Virus record (IMG/VR): IMGVR_UViG_3300042923_000436
Span: 1 to 21,288 of that record
Direction: 5' to 3' (one strand)
DNA length: 21,288 bases
From: a virus
The first letter of the stretch is position 1, and each line of letters starts with the position of its first letter. Shown piece after piece: positions 1 to 7,380 of this stretch. The notes under the pieces were generated by a model. The model searched no databases. It worked only from the letters and a program-made list of their open reading frames with translations, and had not been told where the DNA came from. The position numbers and the translations under genes are program-made.

Positions 1-55
1 AAAAAGTAGGTGCTTTTTGATGGAAAAATAATTAGTAAAATTTTCATATTTAGTA

Positions 56-84
56 TTGACATTTAGCCTTAATGATGATAAAGT
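56..84 (+). promoter_or_regulatory. Promoter of the HTH-antirepressor unit
   Basis: The -35 box TTGACA (56-61) is a perfect sigma-A match. After a 17-nt spacer comes TAAAGT (79-84), which matches the -10 consensus at four of six positions. Transcription would start near 91 and read into the HTH gene at 111. A small palindrome at the expected start (89-99) suggests local control. Confidence 0.65.
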
Positions 85-88
85 TAAT

Positions 89-99
89 CTTGTAACAAG
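89..99. promoter_or_regulatory. Palindrome at the expected transcription start (possible operator)
   Basis: CTTGT-A-ACAAG is a perfect 5+1+5 palindrome lying over the predicted start site of the 56-84 promoter and just before the ribosome site. It could bind the HTH protein encoded immediately downstream, but a palindrome this short can occur by chance. Confidence 0.25.
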
Positions 100-110
100 G
101 AGGTATGTAT

Positions 111-308
111 ATGAATGACGATGTAAGGAAAGTATACATTACTACAGAAGTTTCAAGAATGCTGGATATTACGACAGCATATTTAATCAGACTGGCAAAA
201 TCATTAAATTTAAATGAATCAGATTTTAGAGAAACAGCGAAAGGAAGTTATTTATTTAATGATAATGCAATAAACGTGATTAAATCTAACTTAAAACGTG
301 GTAAATAA
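111..308 (+). CDS. Small HTH DNA-binding protein upstream of the antirepressor
   Basis: A 65-aa basic protein. Residues 9-30 (TTEVSRMLDITTAYLIRLAK) resemble the helix-turn-helix of MerR/excisionase-type domains, and a short basic C-terminus (NLKRGK) follows. The ATG at 111 is chosen over the one at 105 because AAGGAGG (97-103) leaves a proper 7-nt spacing to 111. It is the first gene of a unit with its own promoter and lies directly before an antirepressor gene, the position Arc holds in phage P22. An autoregulatory or antirepressor-controlling role is inferred from position; no specific family was identified. Confidence 0.7.
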   Translation: MNDDVRKVYITTEVSRMLDITTAYLIRLAKSLNLNESDFRETAKGSYLFNDNAINVIKSNLKRGK

Positions 309-372
309 AAAAGACAGTCACTACTCCCTCGAAAAGATAAGTGACTGTCATACATAAGGATGTTACTCTTAT
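306..372 (-). ncRNA. Putative ~65-nt antisense RNA between the HTH and antirepressor genes
   Basis: A minus-strand promoter (379-407) is followed by a strong intrinsic terminator: 10-bp stem GACAGTCACT/AGTGACTGTC (313-322 and 340-349), 17-nt loop, then six U (312-307). No minus-strand gene of any quality needs this terminator. The transcript would run from about 372 to 307, opposite the leader that links the HTH stop codon to the antirepressor. P22 sar RNA (about 68-69 nt, between arc and ant) is a precedent for the layout. On the plus strand the same hairpin lacks a U-tract, so it would not act as a terminator there. The existence of the RNA is inferred. Confidence 0.4.
313..349 (-). terminator. 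Minus-strand intrinsic terminator
   Basis: A perfect 10-bp inverted repeat (313-322 and 340-349) encloses a 17-nt loop. Read on the minus strand it is followed directly by TTTTTTATT; read on the plus strand it is followed by ATACAT. The element therefore faces against the flanking genes. Confidence 0.7.
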
Positions 373-378
373 ATTGTT

Positions 379-407
379 ATATTATCATACTTCTAAAATA
401 ATATCAA
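379..407 (-). promoter_or_regulatory. Minus-strand promoter candidate facing the antirepressor leader
   Basis: On the minus strand, TTGATA (plus 402-407) is followed after 17 nt by TAATAT (plus 379-384), which is preceded by TGA, making an extended -10. It would start a transcript near 372 that ends at the terminator 313-349. AT-rich DNA makes chance matches possible; the pairing with a correctly oriented terminator raises confidence. Confidence 0.4.
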
Positions 408-430
408 TTATATTTTAGGAGGAAATGAAT

Positions 431-1252
431 ATGAAAGATGAATTAAAAGTATTAAAGTTAGCAGGAACAATGAACTTAGTAAGCAAGAAATTAGAAATAG
501 ATTTTTATGGTGATTATGAAAATCCATATTTTCTAGCGTCTGATATTGCAAATTGGCTAAGTGTACAAAATGTTAGTCAAATGCTTAAACAAGCAGAGTT
601 AACGGAAGATCAAAAGGGTATATTTTTAAAATACACCCTTGGAGGAGAACAAAAATCTTTATTTATAAATGAAGATGGAATGTATGATACTTTAATATCT
701 TCTCGTAAGGCAATTGCTAAAACACTTAGAAAAGACATCAAAGCTTATCTTAAACAAATCAGATTAACTGGTGGCGTTGTTCAAGAAGGTCGAGAAGAAG
801 AATTTGTGAATAATAACTTCTCTTCTTTTAGTGATACAACTAAAAAATCAATGGTAAATGATTTAATCAAGTCAAATGAAGAATATAAAAAACGTATTTC
901 AGAACTTGAACCAGATGCAGAACTAGCACGAAATTTAATGCAGCGAAAAGGATTATTAACATTAAAGCAAGTTGCTGATAATATTGAAATAGGTAGAACT
1001 ACTCTCTGTTCTCTTCTACGTGAAAAGAAAATATTATCGAAACAAACTGGGTATAACGAGCCAATGGGTAAATACATAAAGTCACCATATTTTAAAACGG
1101 TTGTTGAAGAAAATGAAAAGACTAAGCATATATCAATCGTAACATTAGTAACTCCAAAAGGTTTGAAATTCATTTATCGACTAATTAAGAAGAATCAGTT
1201 ATTGGATGAGTTTGATACTACTTTACTTCAGGAGGTATCCGTTAATGCCTAA
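431..1252 (+). CDS. ant: Phage antirepressor (BRO-N plus KilA-C/ANT domains)
   Basis: A 273-aa protein with the classic two-domain antirepressor layout. The N-terminal ~110 residues are BRO-N-like (DFYGDYENPYFLASDIANWL, then a ...LFINEDGMYDTLISSRK core). After a polar linker, residues ~160-265 match the KilA-C/ANT domain (LMQRKGLLTLKQVAD, then TPKGLKFIYRL). Such proteins inactivate the prophage repressor and promote induction. The ATG at 431 is preferred over the one at 425 because AGGAGG (417-422) sits 8 nt before it. The gene lies just before tail genes rather than in the early region, which suggests a secondary immunity module. A possible antisense RNA lies in its leader. Its stop overlaps the next start by 8 nt. 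Confidence 0.88.
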   Translation: MKDELKVLKLAGTMNLVSKKLEIDFYGDYENPYFLASDIANWLSVQNVSQMLKQAELTEDQKGIFLKYTLGGEQKSLFINEDGMYDTLISSRKAIAKTLRKDIKAYLKQIRLTGGVVQEGREEEFVNNNFSSFSDTTKKSMVNDLIKSNEEYKKRISELEPDAELARNLMQRKGLLTLKQVADNIEIGRTTLCSLLREKKILSKQTGYNEPMGKYIKSPYFKTVVEENEKTKHISIVTLVTPKGLKFIYRLIKKNQLLDEFDTTLLQEVSVNA

Positions 1253-1619
1253 CACTCCTATCGAAATAACTCCATATCCTACTGCTACCAAAGAAGATAT
1301 AGAAGACTTAATTTCATTTTTCGATACAATGTATAACGAAGAATACCCACATCAATATAATGTATCTGAATTATATACTGATAATAATGGCACTCTCCCA
1401 CTTATATATTATGAATTAAAAAACATAACAATGGAATTAGAAAAAGGTATATTAATTGTATCTGATAGTGAAGAAAAATTATGGAATGAAAAACACTACT
1501 TACATACGATTTTGGCAGAAGATTTGGATTATATAACATATAATGAAGAATTGCAAACAGTGACGCTCACAATCGGAAACGATAGGTCATATGGAATTAT
1601 TATAAGAATATTTTATTAA
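1245..1619 (+). CDS. Unknown protein, third gene of the antirepressor unit
   Basis: A 124-aa acidic protein of unrecognised family. It begins MPNTPIEITP and has no transmembrane segment or Cys cluster. The ATG at 1245 is chosen because AGGAGG at 1230-1235 gives a 9-nt spacing; a start at 1206 has no ribosome site and lies deep in ant. The 8-nt overlap with ant implies translational coupling, and an intrinsic terminator follows at 1651, so it is co-expressed with the antirepressor. It may modulate antirepressor activity or be an unrelated passenger. Confidence 0.7.
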   Translation: MPNTPIEITPYPTATKEDIEDLISFFDTMYNEEYPHQYNVSELYTDNNGTLPLIYYELKNITMELEKGILIVSDSEEKLWNEKHYLHTILAEDLDYITYNEELQTVTLTIGNDRSYGIIIRIFY

Positions 1620-1650
1620 AAAACTATAACTAAATATGGACAAGCTAATT

Positions 1651-1676
1651 GAGTCGGATTAATGTCCGGCTCTTTT
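1651..1676 (+). terminator. Intrinsic terminator closing the antirepressor unit
   Basis: An 8-bp stem (GAGTCGGA/TCCGGCTC, one G-U pair) with a 6-nt loop at 1651-1672 is followed by TTTTATTA. It separates the antirepressor unit from the tail genes downstream, so those genes need readthrough or another promoter. Confidence 0.75.
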
Positions 1677-1718
1677 ATTATGCTCAAAAATAAAAAACCA
1701 AATGAAAGGAATATTCGA

Positions 1719-2105
1719 ATGGAAATTACTTTAAAAAATTATGAGGTTATATCTGCTATACGCGCAATTGAGGAATTAATGAATGAAAAATTACCAAGTA
1801 AAATCAGTTGGAATTTAAATAAAAATTATCGTAAATTAACTGATGCTATTAAAGATTTTAGTGATTGCGAAAAAAAATTAATTGAACAATATGCTCTTAA
1901 AGATGAAAATGGCGAAGTTAAGATTGATGAAAGCAATCAATTTAAAATTGCTCCTAAGTATGTGCATGAATTTACAAAAGAAAAACAAGATCTTTTAAAT
2001 TGTGAAGATTCAATTGATGTACATAAAATTAAACTTTCTGACTTAGATAGTATAGATGTTAAGGCTACTACCCTATTTAATTTGGAATTTATGATAGAAG
2101 AATAA
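1719..2105 (+). CDS. Phage protein of the DUF1617 type
   Basis: A 128-aa protein beginning MEITLKNYEVISAIRAIEEL, with the pattern LPxKISWNLNKNxxKL followed by a charged helical region (EKKLIEQYALKDENG) and an acidic end. This matches my memory of DUF1617 proteins, which sit between tail and lysis genes in Firmicutes siphoviruses; their function is unknown. The ATG at 1719 is chosen because GAAAGGA (1704-1710) precedes it; a longer reading frame from 1662 would start inside the terminator. It lies 32 bp before the baseplate/tail-fibre gene and is probably co-transcribed with it. Confidence 0.65.
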   Translation: MEITLKNYEVISAIRAIEELMNEKLPSKISWNLNKNYRKLTDAIKDFSDCEKKLIEQYALKDENGEVKIDESNQFKIAPKYVHEFTKEKQDLLNCEDSIDVHKIKLSDLDSIDVKATTLFNLEFMIEE

Positions 2106-2137
2106 ACAAACAATATTATACGAAAGGAAGTGTTTAA

Positions 2138-5100
2138 ATGGCGATTAATTATGAATCAGATATTGTTTATAACATAGACGTAGATTTCCACAGTTTAAAA
2201 CATTTAGATGTTGTTTATACAAAACAATATGACGAGAATTCTAGATACATTGTCGCAAACGTATGGAAAGACAGCGAGATCTACACTATACCAGATGGTG
2301 CTATTGCAATATTTGCATGTACTAAACGTGATAACAATGGTATTTTTAATCAGTGTATCATTGAGAATAATCAAATTATATATCCAATTTCATTACAAAC
2401 TACTATATTGGATGGTAATTTGGATGCTGAATTTAGATTATATAAAACAATAGATAATGGTGATGGCACTACAATGCAGAAATTATTATCCACCCCTAAA
2501 TTTAAAATACGAGTAGACAAATCCGCTTTAGATGATAATACAGTTATTAGTACAAATGAATTTAATGCATTAACAGATGCTATGAATTCTGTTGGTGATT
2601 TAATATTTGATATGAATGATGCAATTAGTAGAACTGAAACAGCTATCACCGATGCTGAAACTGCAACTACTAATGCTAACACAGCAACTACTAATGCAAA
2701 TACAGCTACAACTAACGCTAATAATGCAGCAAGTTTAGCGAATGAAAAAGCTGGACTAGCGGACACTGCTACACAAAATGCAATAACAGCTACAAACAAT
2801 GCAATTGATGCAACATCTGATGTAAATACTGCAATTACTAACGCACAAACTGCAACTACAAATGCTAATAATGCAGCCACAAATGCAAATGATAAAGCTA
2901 CCATTGCAGATACAGCAGCCACAAATGCTAATAACATAGCTACTCAATTAGAAGCAGAAACATTAAAAATATTTAAACCTGCTGTTTCTTTATTTACTGA
3001 CTTAGCAACTACATATCCTACTCCTGAAAATGGTTGGACTGTTACAGTGAATGGAGAAGAACCAGTTGTGAGTTATAGATGGAACGGTACTGAATGGGTT
3101 AACTTAGGTGTCATATCTTCAGTTGATAAGGCTACTAATACAACTTTAGGTATTGTTAAAGGTGGAGGAAACATTAATATCGATGCTAATGGAGTATTAA
3201 ATGCACCAGAAATCGGTGATTTATCTCTATTACAAACCGTATCAAAGACTGATTTGGTTGGCGGAATTAATGAAAATAAAGGTAGAATTGATACCAATAC
3301 TACTGATATTGGAGATAAAACAGTATTAAATACTACTGAAAAATCCAATTTAGTTGGTGCTGTAAATGAAGTAGACGACCGTCTCACCACCATCGAATCC
3401 CAAGGAACCTACTCCGACACAACCCTCCACAACGATTACAAATCCATCTTTACGACGGGAACAGGAAAAGATAATTTGTCAGCAGACCAAGATTTTAGTG
3501 ACATTGTAAGTGGTCAGAGCAATGTAAGGCTAGAGGGATTGACTGGTAACAATGCTGTGACGAATGGTGATTTTAGTAATGGTACGACTGGATGGAGTGG
3601 ATTAAATGGTACGTTATCGGCTGTTAACAATACATTGTCACTTACTGGTGATGGCACATCTCAATCTCCAATAATATACCAAAATTTTTCTAATAAAATA
3701 ATAAATAATAAATTCTTTTACATGGCCAAAGTAAAAGTTACAAATTCTAATGCTGAATATATAAAATTAGAATGTTTAAATGCAACAACTACAGATAGCA
3801 CAGTGAGAGTTGATAACCCCACGCAAAATACATTATATAAATTATATGGCATATTCACTTATAATTCTACATCAGGTAATTTTAGAGTACGAGAATTTTA
3901 CGCAGATGCCACCACAGCCAATGGAAAAGTAATGGAAGTTAAAGACGTAGTAGCAATCGACCTCACAGCCCTTGGCTTAGACACTCTTACAAAAGAACAA
4001 TGTGATTTTATGTATGACCATTACATTAATGGATTACAAGGTGTTGGCAGTGGTAAAATTGTAAGCATAGGAAAGAATAAATTTGATGGACAATTAGAGG
4101 AAGGTAGAATTGATTCCAACACAGGTATCCCTTATGTTGCGGCTACGCACGTCAGGTCAAAAAACTTCCAAAGAGTACAACCTAATAATAATTACAAGAT
4201 GACAAGTATAGTTTCAAACTGGGTGTTTTATGATGCTAATAAAAATTATATCAGTAATATAATGTCAGTATCAAGTTTTACTACTCCTAGTAATTGTTAC
4301 TATGTAAAATTCGAGAGGTCAAAACAAGCAGATGGCATACTCGAAAAGTTACAAATAGAAGAAGGTTCTACCGCCACAGCATACGAACCATATCAATCCA
4401 CTGAATTAATTTATACATTGCCACAGAAACTTTATAGGCTTCCAAATGGTGTAGTTGATACTGTTGATGAAATCAATAATGTTAAACAAGTAACGTATCA
4501 GACTAAAGAGTATGTGTTGCAGAGTGGGGATATAAGTGGATTATATACCACAAACGCAAATAATGACTATTGCACATTTTCTTATGCAAATATGACTGGT
4601 ATAAACGCGGTAGCAGATGGTACTGGATTTAGGATTATAACAGATAAAACTTCTCCTAGAAATAACGCAACATTTGACTCTAGTACCACAGTTTGGATGC
4701 ATTATCAAAATCCAACAAATGGGGTTATAACATTTCCAAAAGGCACATATGCATCCTTATCCGCCGCACAAACTGCCCTAGCAGGCACAAAAATTATTTA
4801 TCAATTAGCAGTACCAGTAACTTACAAAAATGGTGAGAATGGATTTAGTGTAACTGGAAATATTGAAGCATATCCAAATGGAACAATCTATCAAGAACCT
4901 GTAACTATAAAAGAGTCATGCAATGCTAAGATTTATACTACTTACAATCTGTCTGATAAGGCTGTTACTATGCAAAATAGTGCGGAGATATCGGCTATTA
5001 ACAAGAGAATGTCAGACTGGAAAACAGTGAATCCGTGGATTGCACCTACATTGCTGAATGGGTGGGTAAATTATGGGGGAACAGCTGATACCGTTGGATA

Positions 5101-5338
5101 TTATAAAGATGAGTTTGGAATTGTTCATTTAAAAGGATTTGTAAAAAGTGGAACGATAGGTCAAGCAATATTCAATTTGCCAGTTGGATATAGACCAAAT
5201 GCAAGGCAATATTATTCGGCTCTTAGCAATGGTCTTTTTGGATATGCAACTATAATTTCTGATGGAACTGTACAAGCAACAAGTGGTTCAAATGTATCAT
5301 TTTCACTAGATGGAATCTCTTTTAAGGCGGTGAACTAA
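2138..5338 (+). CDS. Baseplate/tail-fibre protein, BppU-type N-terminus, probable receptor-binding protein
   Basis: A 1066-aa late structural protein. Residues ~1-135 resemble the BppU baseplate upper-protein domain (IVYNIDVDFHSL, SRYIVANVW, then DAEFRLYKTIDNGDG and FKIRVDKSA). Residues ~165-275 are an Ala/Thr/Asn heptad region, probably a trimeric coiled coil. Residues ~365-425 carry two linker repeats (DLVGGINE, NLVGAVNE). A jelly-roll-like, possibly carbohydrate-binding, segment starts near 470 (TNGDFSNGTTGWSG), another module near 640 (GKNKFDGQ), and the last ~100 residues form a Gly/aromatic-rich terminal domain (GYYKDEFGIVHLKGF) like those ending many tail fibres. AAAGGAAGTG precedes the ATG. 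Short patches of C-ending codons suggest mosaic assembly. It probably anchors in the baseplate and binds host wall glycans. Confidence 0.82.
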   Translation: MAINYESDIVYNIDVDFHSLKHLDVVYTKQYDENSRYIVANVWKDSEIYTIPDGAIAIFACTKRDNNGIFNQCIIENNQIIYPISLQTTILDGNLDAEFRLYKTIDNGDGTTMQKLLSTPKFKIRVDKSALDDNTVISTNEFNALTDAMNSVGDLIFDMNDAISRTETAITDAETATTNANTATTNANTATTNANNAASLANEKAGLADTATQNAITATNNAIDATSDVNTAITNAQTATTNANNAATNANDKATIADTAATNANNIATQLEAETLKIFKPAVSLFTDLATTYPTPENGWTVTVNGEEPVVSYRWNGTEWVNLGVISSVDKATNTTLGIVKGGGNINIDANGVLNAPEIGDLSLLQTVSKTDLVGGINENKGRIDTNTTDIGDKTVLNTTEKSNLVGAVNEVDDRLTTIESQGTYSDTTLHNDYKSIFTTGTGKDNLSADQDFSDIVSGQSNVRLEGLTGNNAVTNGDFSNGTTGWSGLNGTLSAVNNTLSLTGDGTSQSPIIYQNFSNKIINNKFFYMAKVKVTNSNAEYIKLECLNATTTDSTVRVDNPTQNTLYKLYGIFTYNSTSGNFRVREFYADATTANGKVMEVKDVVAIDLTALGLDTLTKEQCDFMYDHYINGLQGVGSGKIVSIGKNKFDGQLEEGRIDSNTGIPYVAATHVRSKNFQRVQPNNNYKMTSIVSNWVFYDANKNYISNIMSVSSFTTPSNCYYVKFERSKQADGILEKLQIEEGSTATAYEPYQSTELIYTLPQKLYRLPNGVVDTVDEINNVKQVTYQTKEYVLQSGDISGLYTTNANNDYCTFSYANMTGINAVADGTGFRIITDKTSPRNNATFDSSTTVWMHYQNPTNGVITFPKGTYASLSAAQTALAGTKIIYQLAVPVTYKNGENGFSVTGNIEAYPNGTIYQEPVTIKESCNAKIYTTYNLSDKAVTMQNSAEISAINKRMSDWKTVNPWIAPTLLNGWVNYGGTADTVGYYKDEFGIVHLKGFVKSGTIGQAIFNLPVGYRPNARQYYSALSNGLFGYATIISDGTVQATSGSNVSFSLDGISFKAVN
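2663..2725 (+). repeat. Three tandem 21-bp units in the tail-protein coiled coil
   Basis: Three consecutive 21-nt units begin at 2663, 2684 and 2705 (GCAACTACTAATGCTAACAC-type). Each encodes one heptad of the Ala/Thr/Asn coiled coil, and related single units recur to about 2935. Near-identity of the first two copies suggests recent slippage, which could change fibre length. Confidence 0.7.
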
Positions 5339-5339
5339 T

Positions 5340-5933
5340 ATGAGAAAAGTAATAAGAGTTGATGAACAAGGATTATTCATTGAAGATGTAGTACTGCAAG
5401 ACCATGAATTAATTCCAACAGATTGCATTGAAACAGATTGCCAAGGTGGATTTTATTTACCCAAATGGAACGGCACAGAATGGGTGGAGGGAGGAGTAAT
5501 ACCACAACCAGATATAGAATCAATTAAACACTCCAAAATTTCAGAACTAAGTAACGCATGTCAGCAAATAATCTTCGGTGGTATTGATGTTGAAACTACT
5601 ATGGGAATTGAACATTTTAGCCTACAAATTACAGACCAAATAGAAATAACTAGCCAATACAATAAAATAGTCATGGGTGCTACAGAAGCCTTGTATCATG
5701 CTGATGGTGATGGTGGTAACTGTAGGCTGTTTAATGCAACAGAAATGACAGCAATTGCCACAAAGGCAACGGAATATGTTACATATCATAAGACTTATTT
5801 TAATGAGTTAAAGGCATGGGTTAATCGGTGCGTGACTGTGGAGGAAATAGAAGCTATTACATATGGATTGCCACTGCCTACAGATTTAGATGAACACATG
5901 GTTGGACTAATTGGCGTATCTTCTATTGTGTAG
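5340..5933 (+). CDS. Tail-associated protein after the fibre gene (DUF4376-like)
   Basis: A 197-aa protein starting one base after the tail-fibre stop, with AAGGCGG upstream. Its N-terminus has a short WNGTEWVEGG motif also present in the fibre. The central and C-terminal parts (LSNACQQIIFGGIDVE, HFSLQITDQIEI, ALYHADGDGGNCRLF, YHKTYFNELKAWVN) resemble small proteins found behind tail-fibre genes in Firmicutes phages, loosely DUF4376-like. Such proteins are candidate fibre chaperones or tip components; nothing in the sequence decides which. No signal peptide or membrane segment is present. Confidence 0.6.
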   Translation: MRKVIRVDEQGLFIEDVVLQDHELIPTDCIETDCQGGFYLPKWNGTEWVEGGVIPQPDIESIKHSKISELSNACQQIIFGGIDVETTMGIEHFSLQITDQIEITSQYNKIVMGATEALYHADGDGGNCRLFNATEMTAIATKATEYVTYHKTYFNELKAWVNRCVTVEEIEAITYGLPLPTDLDEHMVGLIGVSSIV

Positions 5934-5942
5934 GAGGTGATT

Positions 5943-6356
5943 ATGAAACAAGTATGGAAATATTTAAATCTATTTATGATAGGTGGTGGTGTGTATCTAT
6001 TAATAGAATTGTTTTATAGAGGGTATACCCATTGGACTATGTATATGCTAGGTGGTATCTGCTTCATAAGTTTAGGCTTATTAAATGAATTTTTGAGTTG
6101 GGAAACACCTTTATGGTTACAAGTTTTAATAGGTTCTATAATAGTTACAATATTAGAATTTATTGCAGGCTGCATTCTAAATTTATGGTTAGGCTTGAAT
6201 GTGTGGGATTATTCAGATTTGCCTTTTAATATATTAGGTCAGATATGTCCACAATTTACTTTTTTATGGTTATTGATTTCTTCTTATGGAATAATTTTAG
6301 ACGATTTTAGTCGCTATGGAATGGGAGAAGAAAAGCCTAGATATAAATTATTTTAG
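5943..6356 (+). CDS. Polytopic membrane protein of the PF06541 (ABC_trans_CmpB) type
   Basis: A 137-aa hydrophobic protein with about four membrane segments (roughly residues 8-25, 33-50, 60-85 and 100-120) and conserved-looking motifs ELFYRGYTHWTMYMLGG, EFIAGCILNLWLGLNVWDYS and NILGQICPQFT. This matches a family often labelled putative ABC transporter permease and common in Clostridia. The ATG at 5943 is chosen over a GTG at 5937 because AGGAGGTGAT (5932-5941) is the ribosome site and contains that GTG. The protein is encoded at the end of the tail operon, before the lysis cassette. It could help lysis or change the lysogen envelope; its function is unproven. Confidence 0.78.
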   Translation: MKQVWKYLNLFMIGGGVYLLIELFYRGYTHWTMYMLGGICFISLGLLNEFLSWETPLWLQVLIGSIIVTILEFIAGCILNLWLGLNVWDYSDLPFNILGQICPQFTFLWLLISSYGIILDDFSRYGMGEEKPRYKLF

Positions 6357-6483
6357 AGCCAATAAAATCTGTGTTTGATTCACAGTGGAATTTTGGGCGA
6401 TTATTAGTATTATATTAATTTGTACAGCCTTTATATAGGCATTAAAATGTAAATTAGGTATTAGATTATGGGTAGAAAATTAT

Positions 6484-6508
6484 AGAGCCTTATAATGGCT
6501 CTTATTTT
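6484..6508 (+). terminator. Intrinsic terminator after the tail operon
   Basis: AGAGCC/GGCTCT (6484-6489 and 6497-6502) form a 6-bp stem with a 7-nt loop, followed by TATTTTAATG and a run of seven T. It separates tail genes from lysis genes. Confidence 0.6.
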
Positions 6509-6526
6509 AATGTTTTTTTAATTGAA

Positions 6527-6562
6527 GGGTAACTAAACTGTTAAGAGATAAATTAGTTACCC
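6527..6562. repeat. Perfect 10-bp inverted repeat upstream of the lysis cassette
   Basis: GGGTAACTAA (6527-6536) and TTAGTTACCC (6553-6562) flank a 16-nt loop. Neither strand has a U-tract after the stem, so it is not an ordinary terminator. A second hairpin (GTGCTA/TAGCAC, 6575-6595) follows. Regulatory protein binding or RNA control of lysis are possibilities. Confidence 0.6.
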
Positions 6563-6643
6563 TAACACAATAAAGTGCTAGTATCATCATAGCACACAAC
6601 TTTTAATTTTGCAACAATATAAGAAAGGATGAGGGATGATGTT

Positions 6644-7075
6644 ATGAGTGAACCATGTATTAAAGAAGATAAAATAAATAGAATTGAGGCAGATGTAATT
6701 AACATTAATGATAGACTGAATCGACATTCTGATAAGATTGATAAGATTAGTGATAATAATCTAGTTTTAGAAACTATATTAAAAAGATTAGAAGAAGATG
6801 GGAAAGAACAAAAGATTCAAAATGCCGAAGTAAATCGTACTATGCTATCAATTCAAGGGGCTATGACAGAAATAACTTTTAATATTAAAGAACTTAATAC
6901 CAAATTAATTGAAACAGACAAAAAAGCTAATGATGCAAATATTAAAGCTAGTAAGGTAGATGAAAAAAGTAAGATTGATTTTTTGGAATATTTTAAGATA
7001 AAGATTTTACCTTGGATATTTGGCGGAGCTGGGTTAGGTGGAATGTTTGCATTAATTGATTATTTGAATAAGTAG
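6644..7075 (+). CDS. XhlA-like coiled-coil membrane protein of the lysis cassette
   Basis: A 143-aa protein. Residues ~8-110 are highly charged and heptad-like, predicted coiled coil (INRIEADVININDRLNRHSD). A single C-terminal membrane segment follows (~121-139, ILPWIFGGAGLGGMFALIDY). This layout matches the haemolysin XhlA family, which acts with holins in phage lysis, for example in PBSX. The ATG at 6644 is chosen because GAGGG (6631-6635) is 8 nt upstream; the ATG at 6629 overlaps the ribosome site. It is the first gene of the cassette that leads to the amidase. Confidence 0.72.
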   Translation: MSEPCIKEDKINRIEADVININDRLNRHSDKIDKISDNNLVLETILKRLEEDGKEQKIQNAEVNRTMLSIQGAMTEITFNIKELNTKLIETDKKANDANIKASKVDEKSKIDFLEYFKIKILPWIFGGAGLGGMFALIDYLNK

Positions 7076-7086
7076 GTAGGTGTAAT

Positions 7087-7377
7087 ATGATTAAAGAAAA
7101 TAAAAAGAAAATGGAATTCAGTAAAAAAATATTTTATATGATTACAGTATTCACCGTAATCGTAATTATTTATAGCATGGCTTTAATGTGGAAAACTAAT
7201 GACTCTTCTGCATTAGCATATTTAATACCTAGTGTTTTTACTGAGCTTGCGACATGTACGGGATTTTATTTTTGGAAAGCACGTAAAGAAAACGAGATTA
7301 AAATTTTAAAAAAACATGGTAGTGAAATTTATAATGAAACTATTAATAATGAAGAAAATAAAGAATCGGAGGAATAA
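7087..7377 (+). CDS. Small two-helix membrane protein, holin or holin partner
   Basis: A 96-aa protein with a Lys-rich N-terminus, two membrane segments (~14-34 and ~44-62) and a charged C-terminal tail rich in Glu and Asn. A GTAGGTAGGTG stretch precedes the ATG. Its place between the XhlA-like gene and another small membrane gene, just ahead of the endolysin, supports a lysis role. It may be a holin, antiholin or anchor; no family was recognised with certainty. Confidence 0.65.
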   Translation: MIKENKKKMEFSKKIFYMITVFTVIVIIYSMALMWKTNDSSALAYLIPSVFTELATCTGFYFWKARKENEIKILKKHGSEIYNETINNEENKESEE

Positions 7378-7380
7378 ATT

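Larger units (their letters stand above)
6357..6628. other. Structured non-coding gap between tail and lysis genes
   Basis: No credible gene lies in these 272 bases. They hold a weak hairpin at 6369-6385, the terminator at 6484-6508, a perfect 10-bp inverted repeat at 6527-6562 and a 6-bp hairpin at 6575-6595. No convincing sigma-A promoter is visible for the lysis genes, so they may depend on readthrough, antitermination or a phage-specific promoter. Confidence 0.6.

Noticed and set aside
1-18. AAAAAG/CTTTTT hairpin at the window edge
   Set aside because: The stem is almost all A-T and cut by the window edge, so a terminator for an upstream gene cannot be judged.
781-1173. 130-codon minus-strand reading frame opposite ant
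   Set aside because: It lies wholly antisense to a well-supported antirepressor gene, has no ribosome site and its Ser/Phe-rich translation is typical of an AT-rich antisense shadow.
2371-2937. 188-codon minus-strand frame opposite the tail protein
   Set aside because: The Ala/Val-rich low-complexity translation simply mirrors the Ala/Thr/Asn heptad repeat on the plus strand.
5470-5490. WNGTEWV segment shared by the tail fibre and the next gene as a recent duplication
   Set aside because: The shared stretch is only about seven residues and is a common motif in tail proteins; the surrounding sequences do not align.
6385-6438. GTG-started 17-codon hydrophobic peptide frame in the tail-lysis gap
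   Set aside because: No ribosome site and too short to distinguish from chance; possibly a remnant of a membrane gene.
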